Part shown: positions 39,866 through 52,779 of the stretch, piece after piece | Layout: each line of letters starts with the position of its first letter | Numbering within the stretch: the first letter of the stretch is position 1 | Source: Pempheris klunzingeri | Taxonomy: Eukaryota > Chordata > Actinopteri > Acropomatiformes > Pempheridae | NCBI RefSeq assembly: GCF_042242105.1 | Contig: NC_092014.1 | Coordinates: 15,700,374 to 15,764,373, forward strand | Direction of reading: 5' to 3' | Length of the DNA: 64,000 nucleotides | Notes under the pieces: generated by a model | The model's input: the letters and a program-made list of their open reading frames with translations, nothing else | Database searches by the model: none | Told to the model about the DNA's origin: nothing | Translations under genes and position numbers: made by a program

Positions 39866-42528
39866 CATGGGCGCCTGGTTATAGGTAAAGTGGGGGTGCA
39901 TGATTAGTGATGGGCATTTCCTACAATACACGGCCAGGGGTGCCCCCAGAAATTTTTCACAGGGGGGGCCAGATAGGGCCAGTGAAAATCCTGGGGTGGC
40001 ACACCAAAACCAAAAACAATAACGGAAGAAAAGCTGTTGTAAGTATTGAGGCTAGTCAAAATTGATGTCAGTATGAGAGTTAAAGAATCACATACTCATA
40101 TACTTTCTAATTTTACAGTTAATGTTACTTAGATGTACATGGACTAATACAGTACAAGCCTGTTTTATTAAGTGTTGGTTTATTTATCAGTTAGGAAATA
40201 CATTGTTCTAATAGGGTAGTTGTAATATACAGCTTTACTATTAGGGAGTACATTCATGTAATGAACTAAACAGTAACAGGGAACAAGTCTACTCAAGTTT
40301 AAAAGCACCACACAGAGGCCTTTGATTATTTTCAATACAGCTTTATTCTGCTGTGAACATGTAACAGACTATGTCCACAAAAGCATTGTCTTTGACAGTA
40401 GACATTTGACCATAGCTCTGAGAGTATTCTAGCCATGCGTGCGCACTTCTTGAAGCCTCGTCTTCTGTCCCCTTGAAGAGAACGAGGGAAAAACTTGAGA
40501 TGCTGCTGTTTGGGCCCTCTGATCTTGACTGGGAAATATCTGTGATGAAACATGAGGAAAATAAGTTACTCTGAATTTAAAATAGCAGCAGCAAAACCAA
40601 CAATAATAACATGAGTAGCTGTCCATAGTAATCTCAGATTACAGTTGTATTATGGACCCACAGTCAGTTCTGTTCTGACTGTTCAAACTCATCTACCAGT
40701 AAACATGAATAAGAAGCTTTCTGTTGTTGCACCAGGATTCATAACTCAGTGTTGACACCTTGTTACCACACGTTTATCCAGGTAAAGTTACTCTCTTGCC
40801 ATTCATTTCCTCATGAGGGACCCTGTTCTCAGCTCACCTGTTGGTCCAGCAGTAGGATGACCAGCTGTGTCCTGTCTGACCTGCTGCCTTACTTCTTCCC
40901 TGTTCTCTGGACCTGTCGCTGCCTGACCCTGCTCCTCTGCACTGCCCTGCTCTGTCTCTGTCCCTGTCTGTTCGTGGGTTTGCTCGGCGGTGTTATCTTG
41001 GCCCGTATCATCACACATATGGAAGAGATGTCCGTAGACTTTCTCTTCATTGTCTGAAAATTGCCGTAGCATCACGGCACAGGTACTGGTGATCCGACTC
41101 TAGCGGCCCTTAACACAAGCTAATGAGATGCTCAGTAACGGAGAGCAGCCAGCATGAGGTTCAGCACAGACACAGTTTACCAAACACACACTATTTGTTC
41201 TAAAAGTAAGTACAGTTTGACTGATTTACCTGTTGGTAGTCTGGTTGTCTCAACAGCTGCCGTTGAAAATGACTTCCACTGTCTGGGGGGGGGGGCACTG
41301 GGGGGGCCAAGCATTTTTCAGGGGTGGCCGCGGCCCCCCACCTCCGGCCCCCCCTTGACGGCGCCTCTGTACACGGCCTTCAATAATGACCAATAAAGCT
41401 GCTCTGCTGTGCCTAATGCATATATATTCAAGACAAGTTGCTAAGCTACATAACTCATCTGGACATACAGTACCAGTCAAAAGTTACCATATCAATGTAA
41501 TTTTTAATTTACATTCTACTAATTTTTATTTGCTAAAATGTTTAGAAAAGCAAAGTTGTGTAATCGAAAAGGAGGGTTGGAAAAACACATTTGCTCCCCC
41601 AAGTCTTATGGTGGGGGTTCAGCTGCTCCGCCTGCTCCACTGGTCAGGTGCCTCTGATCAGAGTAAGTACCATAGATTACTATAAATACCATACATTACT
41701 GTAGCTTTCAATACCATACCATAGAAAACCGTAGCATATCATTAATTACCAAAGAATATTATATATTACATAAGATACCATAGATTACCATAATACCATA
41801 GAATACTGTACAATACCATAGATACCATAAAATATTAGTTTTTCATTATGTTCTGTACCAGATTCAGCAGTGAGCAACCAAAATCCCAGAAAGTAAACTT
41901 CTTCTTCATGCTCAGAGATTGAAAACCAACCACACAGATATTCATGGCACAGTAATGTAGTTAGTTATCATATCTTACGGAGTGTTCTGGTGTTTTGTTT
42001 GGACCATGGTATTGTAACCGTTATTTCGGACTGGGCCTGAACACTTCGCTGTGAAGCCAGCATTAATGAGAGAAAGGACTTCTTGTGATTTCTCATTAAA
42101 TAAAAGCCGTTTTGTTTAAAAACGCTGAATTACAACCACAGTGTAAGTTTGCATCACGTCCTGCCTCCTGCAGCCTTCAACTGAATCAAACAGAGGTGTT
42201 ACAACCTACTGAAACACTCTAACACAGACAGTCTCGTGTTGTGTGGTTGTGTGGGCAACTCCAGATGTCCAGACCTGATTCTTTAGGAATTGTCCTGAGT
42301 GTATATGAGAAAACGGCTTCAGTAAGATCAGGAAATGTAATTTTTTAATTCACACACTACATATGACACTTACAGACGTAACTAATTTTGATCCAAACTT
42401 GCACAAATGTTTCGAAATAGCAAAGTTGTCTGATTAAAAAGTGGGGATGTAAAAACACACATTAGCTCCACCAAGTCTTATAGTGGGGGTGCAGCTGCTC
42501 CACCTGCTCCATTGCTCAGGCGCCTATG
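39866..42528. mobile_element. Outer hAT-type element, host of a nested hAT insertion
   Basis: An 8-bp duplication ACTGCAGG flanks it (39858-39865 and 42529-42536). The ends are inverted: CATGGGCGCC on the left and CATAGGCGCC read in from the right. Without the inner element it is about 1.2 kb. The interior has a degenerate TACCATA-rich tract (41660-41860) and two related blocks, 41520-41657 and 42380-42528, each ending gctccnnctgctcc...caggngcct, suggesting an internal duplication. A relative is at 52780-54085. No transposase frame is visible. Confidence 0.75.
39935..41369 (-). mobile_element. Inner hAT element nested in the outer one
   Basis: An 8-bp duplication TACACGGC flanks it at 39927-39934 and 41370-41377. 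Its inverted ends are CAGGGGTGCC and CAGAGGCGCC, each continuing into a G-rich block (ggggggccagat near the left end, ggggggccaagc near the right). Minus-strand open frames at 41075-40803 (Glu/Gln-rich, EEQGQAATGPENREE) and 40553-40332 (RYFPVKIRGPKQQHLKFFP) look like the N-terminal part of a hAT transposase; the catalytic core is missing. At 1435 bp it is an internally deleted, non-autonomous copy and is younger than its host element. Confidence 0.85.
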
Positions 42529-43009
42529 ACTGCAGGTACAGATTGTTCATCTGGAGCAAAACGCTGAATCAGTGATTCAGCACCTGAAGGCAGCTGGTTT
42601 TCATCAGCTTAAAAAGGAGTCACAGCAGCAGGGGGGCAGTCTGACTTCTGCTCAGTGGCACTTCAGCAGGGCTGAAAGCACCCCGAGCCACGATCCTACA
42701 TAGTAAACAAATCTGTACTCCTGTCAGGACGACTTCTCATGAAACTAAATGGACAATTTTAGTACTAGTGATAGATGCTACGACCAAAAAGCTAAAAAAC
42801 AAAAACGTGTTCTGCATCATATCTCCAAATTGAAAACAGCATGTGTGTGTTTACATCAGTAGAGGTAAAAGGAAGAAGAAGAAAAATAATGGTCCTTTGG
42901 GACACCACATGTCCTTTGTGTCAATAATACACAACGCCTAATTTGACCAAACTGTGTGCATAAACAGGTGAGTTTAAAGAGAAATCTGTATAAACACATT
43001 GTATTTGAA

Positions 43010-43909
43010 TGGCAGCAGAAAATTTTATTCACTTAATGGTGGCACAGCAAAGTAGATTCCCCCAGTACACCCAAGTTGTACCACAGCAAACAGGACACAA
43101 GTCCCCAGACCCTCTTCAAGTGTCAGCATGTAAGGATGCACATCGAGTACATGCATTCACATGTCAGGAACTGAGCGGAAATATTTGGATGACGTCTTTC
43201 AGGTGGGCAAGTGGGTTTATTTTCAAAGTACGGGCTCAACCCTGCATGTTGAATTCAGGGCAGGCTCGGGGATGTATATCAGATTTACCAAATGAGATTA
43301 TTATGGCTTGAAGGCAGCAAATAAAACACAAACACCAGAAGTGCCTTCAGTCAATCACAGCCCATTAAAACATTACTGTGACAGTAACGCCACATTAATG
43401 AGTCCAACCCGTAAATGTATCGACAGCTATTGAAACTGATAGATTCCTAATGCAACAGGAAAAACAGTATTAACATTAAAGGTCCAACTAATGATAAAAA
43501 AATAACAGCACTTCGTATGAGTAAAATAAAAACAGTCTCAGAAGTAGGGCTGCTGTCTCTTCACTCACTCGTCCCTCATCACTGTCAAAATAATCTGTAC
43601 ATAAGATCGACAAGATGGCATAAAAAATGACTATACTGCTTCCACTTCACACTAGCCTCATAAGTCAGTCTTATAAAAGTTGGTTTGCATGTTCCCTGAC
43701 CCACACCACTTAAGTTGTTCCCTCATCCTCTAGTTAACTTTCCACCGTCCACCCCCGCTAATGTACATGTCCCGCTTTCAAACATGAACACACATACAAA
43801 GCCGACACACACTTACACATTCGCAGCAACACACACGCACTCATCTCTCCATGCTCTTTTCGCTAAACAATATATCCAAATCAAAGACTTTAGAGGCGAC
43901 GCCTCCTGT
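43010..43909 (-). other. luc7l: Probable luc7l 3' untranslated region
   Basis: A minus-strand AATAAA lies at 43029-43024, about 880 bp beyond the luc7l stop codon. No repeat or coding exon is recognised in between; the sequence is less AT-rich than the flank. Confidence 0.55.
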
Positions 43910-46900
43910 TCATATCTCTCCGGACTCTCGCTCCTCGGAGCTGGAGCGTCGGTCCCGCTCGTACGACAGGGATCTCTCTCGTTCCCTGTGCCTGGCAGTG
44001 TCCGCGGAGGGGGACTGCTCCTTGTCCTCCCAGTCTCCGCACTCCGCCCTGTCTTCACGCCACCTCTCTCCTGCGGGCTCTCCGCTTCTCTCCTGGGACG
44101 GCGAGCGCTCTCTCTCGCGGGTGTGAGATGATCTGTCCCTGGAGGACCTGAGGATAAACGATCGGCCCAGACTTGTCTTTTAAACACATCATGGTAAGCA
44201 CATCATCCAGCACAGGACTAAGAACTTGATGTTCTCGATTTGTTTGGCTACATTGTGGAGTTACTGTCTACATGTAGAAAGACGATTCTCAAGAAGTTCA
44301 TAATAATGTTCCTTATATTTCAACTACACTGTATAATATTCTAAACTTTTTTTGTCTTGGATGGTAGTCGGTGGTTACTGTGTTAAAGCTACAGTGGCAA
44401 TGTTAAAATATCAGATTTATTCATAAACATAGAACTAAACTACAATAAGTTTCATAAATTTACTCTCATGAATGGCAGAAAACTGTAGAAAAGTCCAATC
44501 ACAAAAGGACAGGGTGCCATATTCAAATTGCTTTTTCGTCCGAACAAAAAGTTGAAATTTGAAGATAAGTAAACAAAAGTATAAAGAAAAATGACATATA
44601 CAGAAAAATGCCACAAATACTCCCATTTGTGTAGCTGACACTAGCGGCTGTTCAGCGAATTTTGATTAAGAAATGGCCTTAAGGATTAATTACCTAAATA
44701 GGTGTTCATTACTAATCAGTCGATTGACTAATTAATAATTTCAGCACTAAATTCATTTATAACCACCTGAAACTTGAACGTGTCTCTATGTCACTTTATC
44801 CGCACTGTATTGAACCATGGATGTCACTTTACACTTGATACAACTGCCATACTGTACCATACTATACCACACCATACTATTTTACTCTATACCATAACAT
44901 ACTGGTACTGTACATGAATAATCTACTGCACTGGCTCCACCGACTTACTCACCTGTTGACAACCTGTTTAAATTTCAGCATATTTATTAATTACTACCAA
45001 TGTCTTCTATTCTAATTACACTTCTGTGTGTGCACAACTGCTTCACTGTAACTGTTGACATCAGCGGACACAACCAGCGTCATCACTTTCTACCGACTCT
45101 GCACTCACTGGGTGCTCTAAACGTAAAGTAAGAATACAGCTGACTAGACAGACAGCTGATGTGTGATAACTGGTCACATAATGTGGACTGTATGTAGTAT
45201 GAAGTGACTGATGTTAGTAGAGAAGGTACGTGCTCAGGTCATGAACCCTGTCCTAATGATGCTTTATGTCAGTTTGGGTGATGGGTAGGAGCCACACCTC
45301 TTCCTTTTGCGCCTGTGAGAGTGGGAGCGTGAGCGATGTCTGTCCTTGTGTCGATGTTTCCTCTCTCGCTCTCTCTCGCGATCCCGTTCCCCACCACCTT
45401 CTTCTCTGGAACGAGAGGAGCGGTGGCGTCTTGAACGATGGGTGGATGAACTGCCCCCATCCCTAGAAAAATTATTTTGTGGAGGAAAAAAAAAGAAAAA
45501 GATTTTAAGCTTTAAGTAAAAGTCTGTCCAGACCCAAGATTAGTATCACCAGGTTTGATCAAACTTGAAATATGGCCACATTCTCCTCCTCTGGTTCTGA
45601 GTCACAGCGTTGAATAACGGCCAGAAAAGTGTTTTTGCAGAACCTTTTGGATGTAAAATGTCATCATTTTATCCTATTTGACATTTGTCTGAAATATTGT
45701 CACCATCGGTGTATGAACTATTGAGTTACAGCCACAAACATGTTTTGTGAGATCACTGTATCCTTGACTTCTGACCACCGCAATCTAATCAGCTCATCCT
45801 TCAGTTCAAGTGGACGTTTGCACCAGATATAATGAAATTCCCTGCAGGCAATCCTGAGATATCGCGTCCACAAGAAATGGGACATATGGAAAACACGGAA
45901 ACATAACGCCTCCAGCTACGGCTGTCGTCAGCATGAAGGTGTAAAAGCATCTGGTAAGCTGGGCCACTGTCAACTGCAGATTCTCAGATAGAGACTTATC
46001 TCGTGATCAGTTCAGTGAGCAGATGACGGGCAACACAACAGCCACAGGGATTAAATACGTGACATTTGCTGTGTGACATTGACACTTCTGCTCTTTTTCC
46101 CTGACAGTAACAATTTTACTTTGCGTGTTTTAATAATATTAGTCAGTACGGTGTGTTTCTACTCCATATAATAAGTTAAATATCGCACAGCGGTTTCACT
46201 ATATCAACATAGCTGTCTCCCAGCTGGCTTCGTATACCTTTACAGCTCTGTGTTAATATCCTGTAACACTAAAACTACTTCATAAAATGACCAACTGTAT
46301 GGTGAATAAAACCACATCATGGCCCACAACTAGCCGAACAATGGACACTCCCTACATGCCAGTCTTGTGTGGAATTTACAGATATTTCATTTCTTAAAAA
46401 CTGATCCTGGTCGAAGCAGACATACCTGTATCGGTCTCCACTTCTAGATCTTGACCTAGAACAGAGACACAAATCAGACAGTGTCCATTTCCACGTCACG
46501 CTTTTTCCATTTTCTTTGTACACAGTAACAGTGAAAGTCAGACCGTTTCTTACCTCCTCCGCTCCCTTTCTCGTTCTCTCTCCCAGTCTCGCTCTCTTTC
46601 GCGCTCTCGCTCTCTTTCTCGTTCCCGCTCCACCTCCCACTGTCGCTCTCTTTCATCTTCCTTTTCGCGTTCCTCTCGTCTTCTCATTCGCATTCGTTCT
46701 TGTTTCTCAATAACCGCTTTCTGAATAAATCAAAAATAACACTTACTGAGAAATACAAGCAGCTGATACAAGCAGTTCTATGTTGAGTACCCTACATATA
46801 ATGTGTGCATCGCTAAATTGATCTTTCTGATCAATAATCATGAAAATTAAAGTAGCTCTGTGCCTGCAAGTTCTAGAGAACCACTTACCCTTAGCTTCTC

Positions 46901-49900
46901 AAGCTTTTCACGGATTTCAATGAAGCCGAGATGCAGTTTGCCTCCAAAGTGGTCAGCCAGACGGCGATCATTGTCGTGAAGACCCAAGTAGGCAGAGCAC
47001 ACCTCGCATACTCGTAGTTTTTGTTGCTGAAAGCTGGAGGCTGGCATCGAGTTCCTGTAAACGTCCTATGAGACCAAAGGTTATGAGACCATGGAGTGGG
47101 ATTTTAAGGGATTTTGATTTGTATCATCATGCCTGCATGATAGGGCCTGGACTTGAGCGTAAGATATGTTAGGAAAGAAAACACCTACGACAACCACTCT
47201 TTGTTGGCTCAAAATACACAAGTTACAAACTAGTTGACATGTATGTAAAAATATCTACATATACAGTACAGGCCAAAAGTTTGGACACACCTTCTCATTC
47301 AATGCGTTTTCTTTATTTTCATGACTATTTACATTGTAGATTCTCTCTGAAGGCATCAAAACTATGAATGAACACATGTGGAATTATGTACTGAAAAAAA
47401 AAAAGTGTGAAATAACTGAAAACATGTCTTATATTCTAGTTTCTTCAAAGTAGCCACCCTTTGCTCTGATTACTGCTTTGCACGCTCTTGGCATTCTCTT
47501 GATGAGCTTCAAGAGGTAGTCACCTGAAATGGTTTTCCAACAGTTTTGAAGGAGTTCCCAGAGATGCTTAGCACTTGTTGGCGCTTTTGCCTTCACTCTG
47601 CGGTCCAGCTCACCCCAAACCATCTTGACTGGGTTCAGGTCCGGTAACTGTGGAGGCAAGGTCATCTGGCGCAGCACTCCATCACTCTCCTTCTTGATCA
47701 AATAGCCCTTACACAGCCTGGAGGTGTGTTTGGGGTCATTGTCCTGTTGAAAAATAAACGATGGTCCAACTAAACGCAAACCGGATGGGATGGCATGTCG
47801 CTGCAGGATGCTGTGGTAGCCATGCTGGTTCAGTATGCCTTCAATTTTGAATAAATCCCCAACAGTGTCACCAGCAAAGCACCCCCACACCATCACACCT
47901 CCTCCTCCATGCTTCCCGGTGAGAACCAGGCATGTAGAATCCATCCGTTCACCTTTTCTGCGTCGCACAAAGACACAGCGGTTGGAACCAAAGATCTCAA
48001 ATTTGGACTCATCAGACCAAAGCACAGATTACCACTGGTCTAATGTCCATTCCTTGTGTTTCTTGGCCCAAGCAAATCTCTTCTGCTTGTTGTCTCTTCT
48101 TAGCAGTGGTTTCCTAGCAGCTATTTGACCATGAAGGCCTGATTCGCGCAGTCTCCTCTTAACAGTTGTTCTAGAGATGTGTCTACTGCTAGAGCTCTGT
48201 GTGGCATTCATCTGGTCTCTAATCTGAGCTGCTGTTCACTTGCGATTTCTGAGGCTGGTGACTCGGATGAACTTATCCTCAGCAGCAGAGGTGACTCTTG
48301 GTCTTCCTTTCCTGGGGCGGTCCTCATGTGAGCCAGTTTCGTTGTAGCGCTTGATGGTTTTTGTGACTGCACTTCAAAGATTTTGCAATTTTCCAGACTG
48401 ACTGACCTTCATTTCTTAAAGGAATGATGACCACTCATTTCTCTTTACTTAGCTGATTGGTTCTTGCCATAATATGAATTCTAACAGTTGTCCAATAGGG
48501 CTGTCGGCTGTGTATCAACCTGACATCTGCACAACACAACTGATGGTCCCAACCCCATTAATAAGGCAAGAAATTCCACTAAGTAACCCTGACAAGGCAC
48601 ACCTGTGAAGTGAAAACCATTTCAGGTGACTACCTCTTGAAGCTCATCAAGAGAATGCCAAGAGTGTGCAAAGCAGTAATCAGAGCAAAGGGTGGCTACT
48701 TTGAAGAAACTAGAATATAAGACATGTTTTCAGTTATTTCACACTTTTTTGTTAAGTACATAATTCCACATGTGTTCATTCATAGTTTTGATGCCTTCAG
48801 TGAGAATCTACAATGTAAATAGTCATGAAAATAAAGAAAACGCATTGAATGAGAAGGTGAGTCCAAACTTTTGGCCTGTACTGTATTCTAACACATTAAA
48901 TGTTAGACAACAAAGCAGTTATTAAATTTCTGACCTCTGCTTCTTTCTTTAAGGCCCGGGTCTTCTCCACCATTTCCAGGAGCTGCTGGGCTTCGTCTAC
49001 GTTCCCCTCGCCCCCAAGCTGCTCGGCCCGGGCCAGCAGCTTCCCGATCTCTTCATTCAGCTCGTGGACACGTTCAGCCTTCAGACACAAGACAAAAAAT
49101 GAGCTCTAAGCTTTAAGAAATGTTATTTTGCATGGATTCTTGATAACCAGGTGGGGTGATTGATTATTCCTGGCATTCATAAACACCTGATAATAATCTC
49201 ACTAGCAATGTCAATACTGAGGTTTGTCACCTTTGCAGCCACTTCAGCGCTGATCTCATCCTGCGTCTCGGCTAGCCTCTTCTTGGCCAGCTCGGTCCTG
49301 CGGTCACAGTCAGCAATGAAAGACTGGAGGTGTTCAGCAGCCTGAGGAAAAACACATGAGATACATGTGATTTTGTGTGGATAAAATATAGACTAAGGTC
49401 TCTAGTGGAGAGAAGGTGTTTAATCATGTTAAACTCTACGAAATTCATCTGAAACACTCCCTAATACACATCGAGCCTAATATACATCTTTTCACAAAGA
49501 TTTCTCAAGCAACAACGTCTTTCATAAGTGCTTAATGTGTAATTTACACAGTTGTAAACACATATGCTCAGCCTCCTCCTACTATTATGCAAGTGCCAAC
49601 AGGGTGCGTCTGCTGTGTCCGGTACAATTCAACAGCCAACTTAGACCAAACTGATTTGTTTTGAAATAAAAGTAGCGCAAGATCTTTAGACTCAGAAATC
49701 AGGGGAGGTGATGGCATGAAGGTGACAGGTGTCCACCCAAGACATGGGTTTGCATCACTGTGAGAGAGCTTTGCTTTCAGCTCTGTAAACAGTCTAAAGA
49801 ATGAGAGTACTGGGTGGAAGCTCTTCAAAACTGGGCCATCAGTTTCAATTTTCACGAGTTTAAACTGCGTCAGCCAATCCTCTGCATCCAACACATCATC

Positions 49901-52162
49901 AGGTGAACCGTGTCGGAGATGACCGCCATCCAGAAGACAGTAGGATGGGTGTCAGCTCGTTGACAGTTTTACACAATCTGAATTAATTTCCTGCGATCCA
50001 TTCTGCTACCCTTGGTTTGGCATGAAAGCAGTCTTGTCAGTCTGAATAACTGTTAACTGTGCAATGGTGCAGATACAGGAGTGCCATTCGTAAGACTTAG
50101 TGTGGCAATTGTTGATGAATAATTTCTATTATTAGTATATTAATAGGCAATCTACGAGACAATGATGTGCAGTTTGAGTCAGGATGAGTACTATTGGAAT
50201 TAGCAGGTATTTAGGCCAAAAGTAAAACTGTGAGGAAGACAAACAAAGGTACTGCGTTAGTGTTGCTACAAGTATGGGTGAGAAGATAAAATACGAGTGA
50301 GTGATGTATCTGAGTTTTAAAATGTTTTAAAGTAGTTTATAATACCACTAAGAAGGCCAACTGGCTGGCTCCCTAACTTTTTTTGTCAAACCCTATAATT
50401 ATGTGTGCATTTGGCACTTGGCAGGTGTTCACTTTGGATATAAAGATTTGTATCACTCAGTGACACTGTGCATTGAAATCACAGAAAGCAATGAATACTT
50501 TCCTGAGAGCTACACATGATAAGGTGTGTGTTTACGACTCACATCAAGTTCAAAGAAGTACTCCTGCTCCTTTGAGGCGATCTCATAGTCAGCTCTGAGA
50601 GCCAAGTCGTGGACTTTCATGCACTCTCCCAGGTCCATTCTCTGCAAAAATGACAAAGGCGTCAATGTACTGCGTTTGTATGCATCATCATTTCACTCAT
50701 CTTGACAACTGACATCCCAGTAATTACCAACCTTGGAACATCATCATGAGTTAGTGCATTTTAAATGCCATCACATTAGGGACTGTAAATGAAATATCCT
50801 TTGCATCACAGTGCTGCAGGGCTGGACACTGACTGTATTGTTTCACTGCATCCACGTTATCTGGTTATGTAAACTACAGTAACAAAGTATTGACACACAT
50901 GTGAGTGTTTGTGTAGATTTTTTTTTTCTAACTCCAGCATTCTAAGTTAGTAGGTAAACAGTGATTATGAGGTTAAACTTCTGACTCTAAGCTTTAATTC
51001 AAGGGTTTTTACAGTCACACCAGATGGATGGTGTCGACCTTTTGATTAACAGTCTCCCTGTTTGAAGGGACATAAAGTCACTGGACACGTTAAAAGATGC
51101 ATTCACATGTTTACAGGGAAATCTATCTGAAATCCATAATCCAAACATCAGCTGATGTTTGGTACCGTTCCATGTGATGCTCATCACATTACAATAGCTA
51201 TCCTGCCTTTTTGCTTTCAGGGCTTTTTGCGTTCAGCTCAGATGGAAAAGTGGTGTCTTGGTAGTCTTGTTTGTATGTTTATGATCACTGACCCGCTGCA
51301 GGGTTCTCAAATTAAAAGACTATGTATAAAAAAAAAGTGTGCCCCTATAAACTCAAAGTTAGCATTGATAGTTGTGTCATTTGAGTTCAGTGTGCAGGAG
51401 CAGACCAATCAAAACCAATCACAACATCTGTCACTATACTTTTTGACTGCAGTTTCTAAATAACAATACTATCTGTGTATCGTGTATCGTGTGTGTGTGT
51501 ATATATAAATATGATACTCACGGTGCCAGACAGAATATCATGAGGACATGAATCCAAGAGATGACTTTTGCAGACTCGCTCATCTGTGAATTTGATTCTC
51601 TGCCTCATGGTATCTCCTTAAGAAAAGAAAATACCAGACAGACATTTTGGCTTGTGAGTTCACCCGTAAATCTGCCCGTCCATCCGACAAGAATTTAGCA
51701 CGATGTCGAGGTGCAGACCTGCGATGAATGAGTCATACATCTGTAACCTTAGCCGTGAATCATAAAGTTAGCTGACTGTATAAGACAACATCTGGTGGTA
51801 AAGAACGAAGCCACAAAGAAAAGAGTCCAATAACCGTGACCAAGTAGGATGTTAAACAGTTATTAGCATGTTTTTTGAAGAAAATGATCCTGGTAACTTA
51901 ACTTGCCTTGTGGAGTCAAACTCAAAAACAACAGGTAGCTAGCTGTCTGGCTATCCTCAGGTTAGCTAGCTCGCTTAGCAAAGCATGCCTCGCTGTCACT
52001 GTCTGGTTAGCTTTCCGGCTAACGCTAGCAACAACACAAACTCCTGTCCCAATCTGATGTGATCAGACACCGACCCACACCACGGCCGGCCCCTTGCTCA
52101 CCGTCTCTCCCCGTCCCCATGAGCTGGTCCAGCATCGCTCGCATCTGTGCCTGGGCCGACAT
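43910..52162 (-). CDS. luc7l: LUC7-like U1 snRNP-associated splicing factor
   Basis: Ten coding exons: 52162-52102, 51616-51522, 50641-50543, 49341-49231, 49078-48935, 47065-46889, 46720-46554, 46455-46426, 45462-45298, 44147-43910. They sum to 1287 bp, or 428 residues, in frame throughout. It starts MSAQAQMRAMLDQLMGTGRD, the LUC7L/LUC7L2 signature. The first zinc finger is around VCKSHLLDSCPHDILSGT. A coiled-coil linker (AERVHELNEEIGKLLARAEQ) leads to the second finger (RVCEVCSAYLGLHDNDRR, then H-x5-H). From about residue 230 the tail is rich in Arg-Glu, Arg-Asp and Arg-Ser dipeptides and ends ESGEI, like mammalian LUC7L2 (EAGEI). The family binds U1 snRNP and tunes 5' splice-site choice in the nucleus. 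LUC7L3 is excluded by the N-terminus. Whether this is luc7l or luc7l2 is not settled. A Tc1 transposon lies in the intron between exons 5 and 6. Confidence 0.93.
44825..44905. repeat. Degenerate TACCATA tract
   Basis: Words such as taccatactataccacaccata and taccataacatac recur in the last luc7l intron. The same degenerate 7-mer dominates 41660-41860 and 52780-53080. Confidence 0.5.
47264..48883 (-). mobile_element. Tc1-type DNA transposon, near full length, transposase inactivated
   Basis: This 1620-bp element has TA on both sides (47262-47263 and 48884-48885). Terminal inverted repeats of roughly 180-200 bp begin CAGTACAGGCCAAAAGTTTG and differ at only a few sites. The transposase runs from an ATG at 48470 (MARTNQLSKEK) to a stop at 47429. 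The DDE domain is largely intact, with LWSDESKFEIFG, GGGVMVWGCF and FQQDNDPKHTS, ending in DLNPVKMVW. A stop codon follows WTLDQW, where the family has Lys or similar before SVLWSDESKF, and the N-terminal helix-turn-helix region carries further stops. It is inserted in a luc7l intron in the gene's own orientation. Confidence 0.93.
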
Positions 52163-52720
52163 GTTTCGCTAACGTTGTGTGAGTCACTCCTCGGCAGCAA
52201 CAGTCCTCACACATGCAGCCTCCTAAACTGCAGGCCTCGTCGGCTCCTCCACCACCAACACCGACAACTTTTCACACCAGGGGAAGAAGCTGGAGTCCCG
52301 GCGAGCCTGCGAGCTGGCTGTGTGCTCCTTTAGTGCAGTTTAGTGGTTACCGGAGCACTTTAAAATCATCTAAATATGACTTTGTAACGTTGGATGACTT
52401 CGGGTCGGTTGATCATGTGCAACGTCTGTTTGAAAACTGTCGGAGTCGCCCGGTCGAAAGGGGAGGGCGGTGACTGACTGTAGACGGGGGCGTTTGGTCA
52501 GCCAACTAAATCTGTATCGAAACAAGTAACCAATTCTCCTGTAACATGGTCTCTAAATGGATTTCTAGCCAGTCAGCTAGAAGTTGGCAAGTTTATTCAG
52601 CGTCCTTTCTTCCGTCTTCCCACTTCCTCTCCGTGCGCGTCGCCGCGGAGCGCGCTCCTGTGTCTCCGCCTCGAGGAAGTGCTGCAGTAGCCTCGCGCGC
52701 TGGACGGTTTGGTGACGTTA
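52163..52720 (-). promoter_or_regulatory. luc7l: CpG-rich luc7l promoter region
   Basis: GC-rich sequence with many CpGs (for example cgcgtcgccgcggagcgcgc at about 52635) lies upstream of the luc7l ATG. No TATA box is seen. An untranslated upstream exon is possible but not proved. Confidence 0.5.
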
Positions 52721-52779
52721 CACTCTGTGATAAAAATATAAATAATAGGAAATAATTATTTTTTATATATAATCATTCG

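Noticed and set aside
43715-44187. Overlapping open frames on both strands of up to 138 codons
   Set aside because: They are shadows of the luc7l last exon, whose true frame ends in ESGEI.
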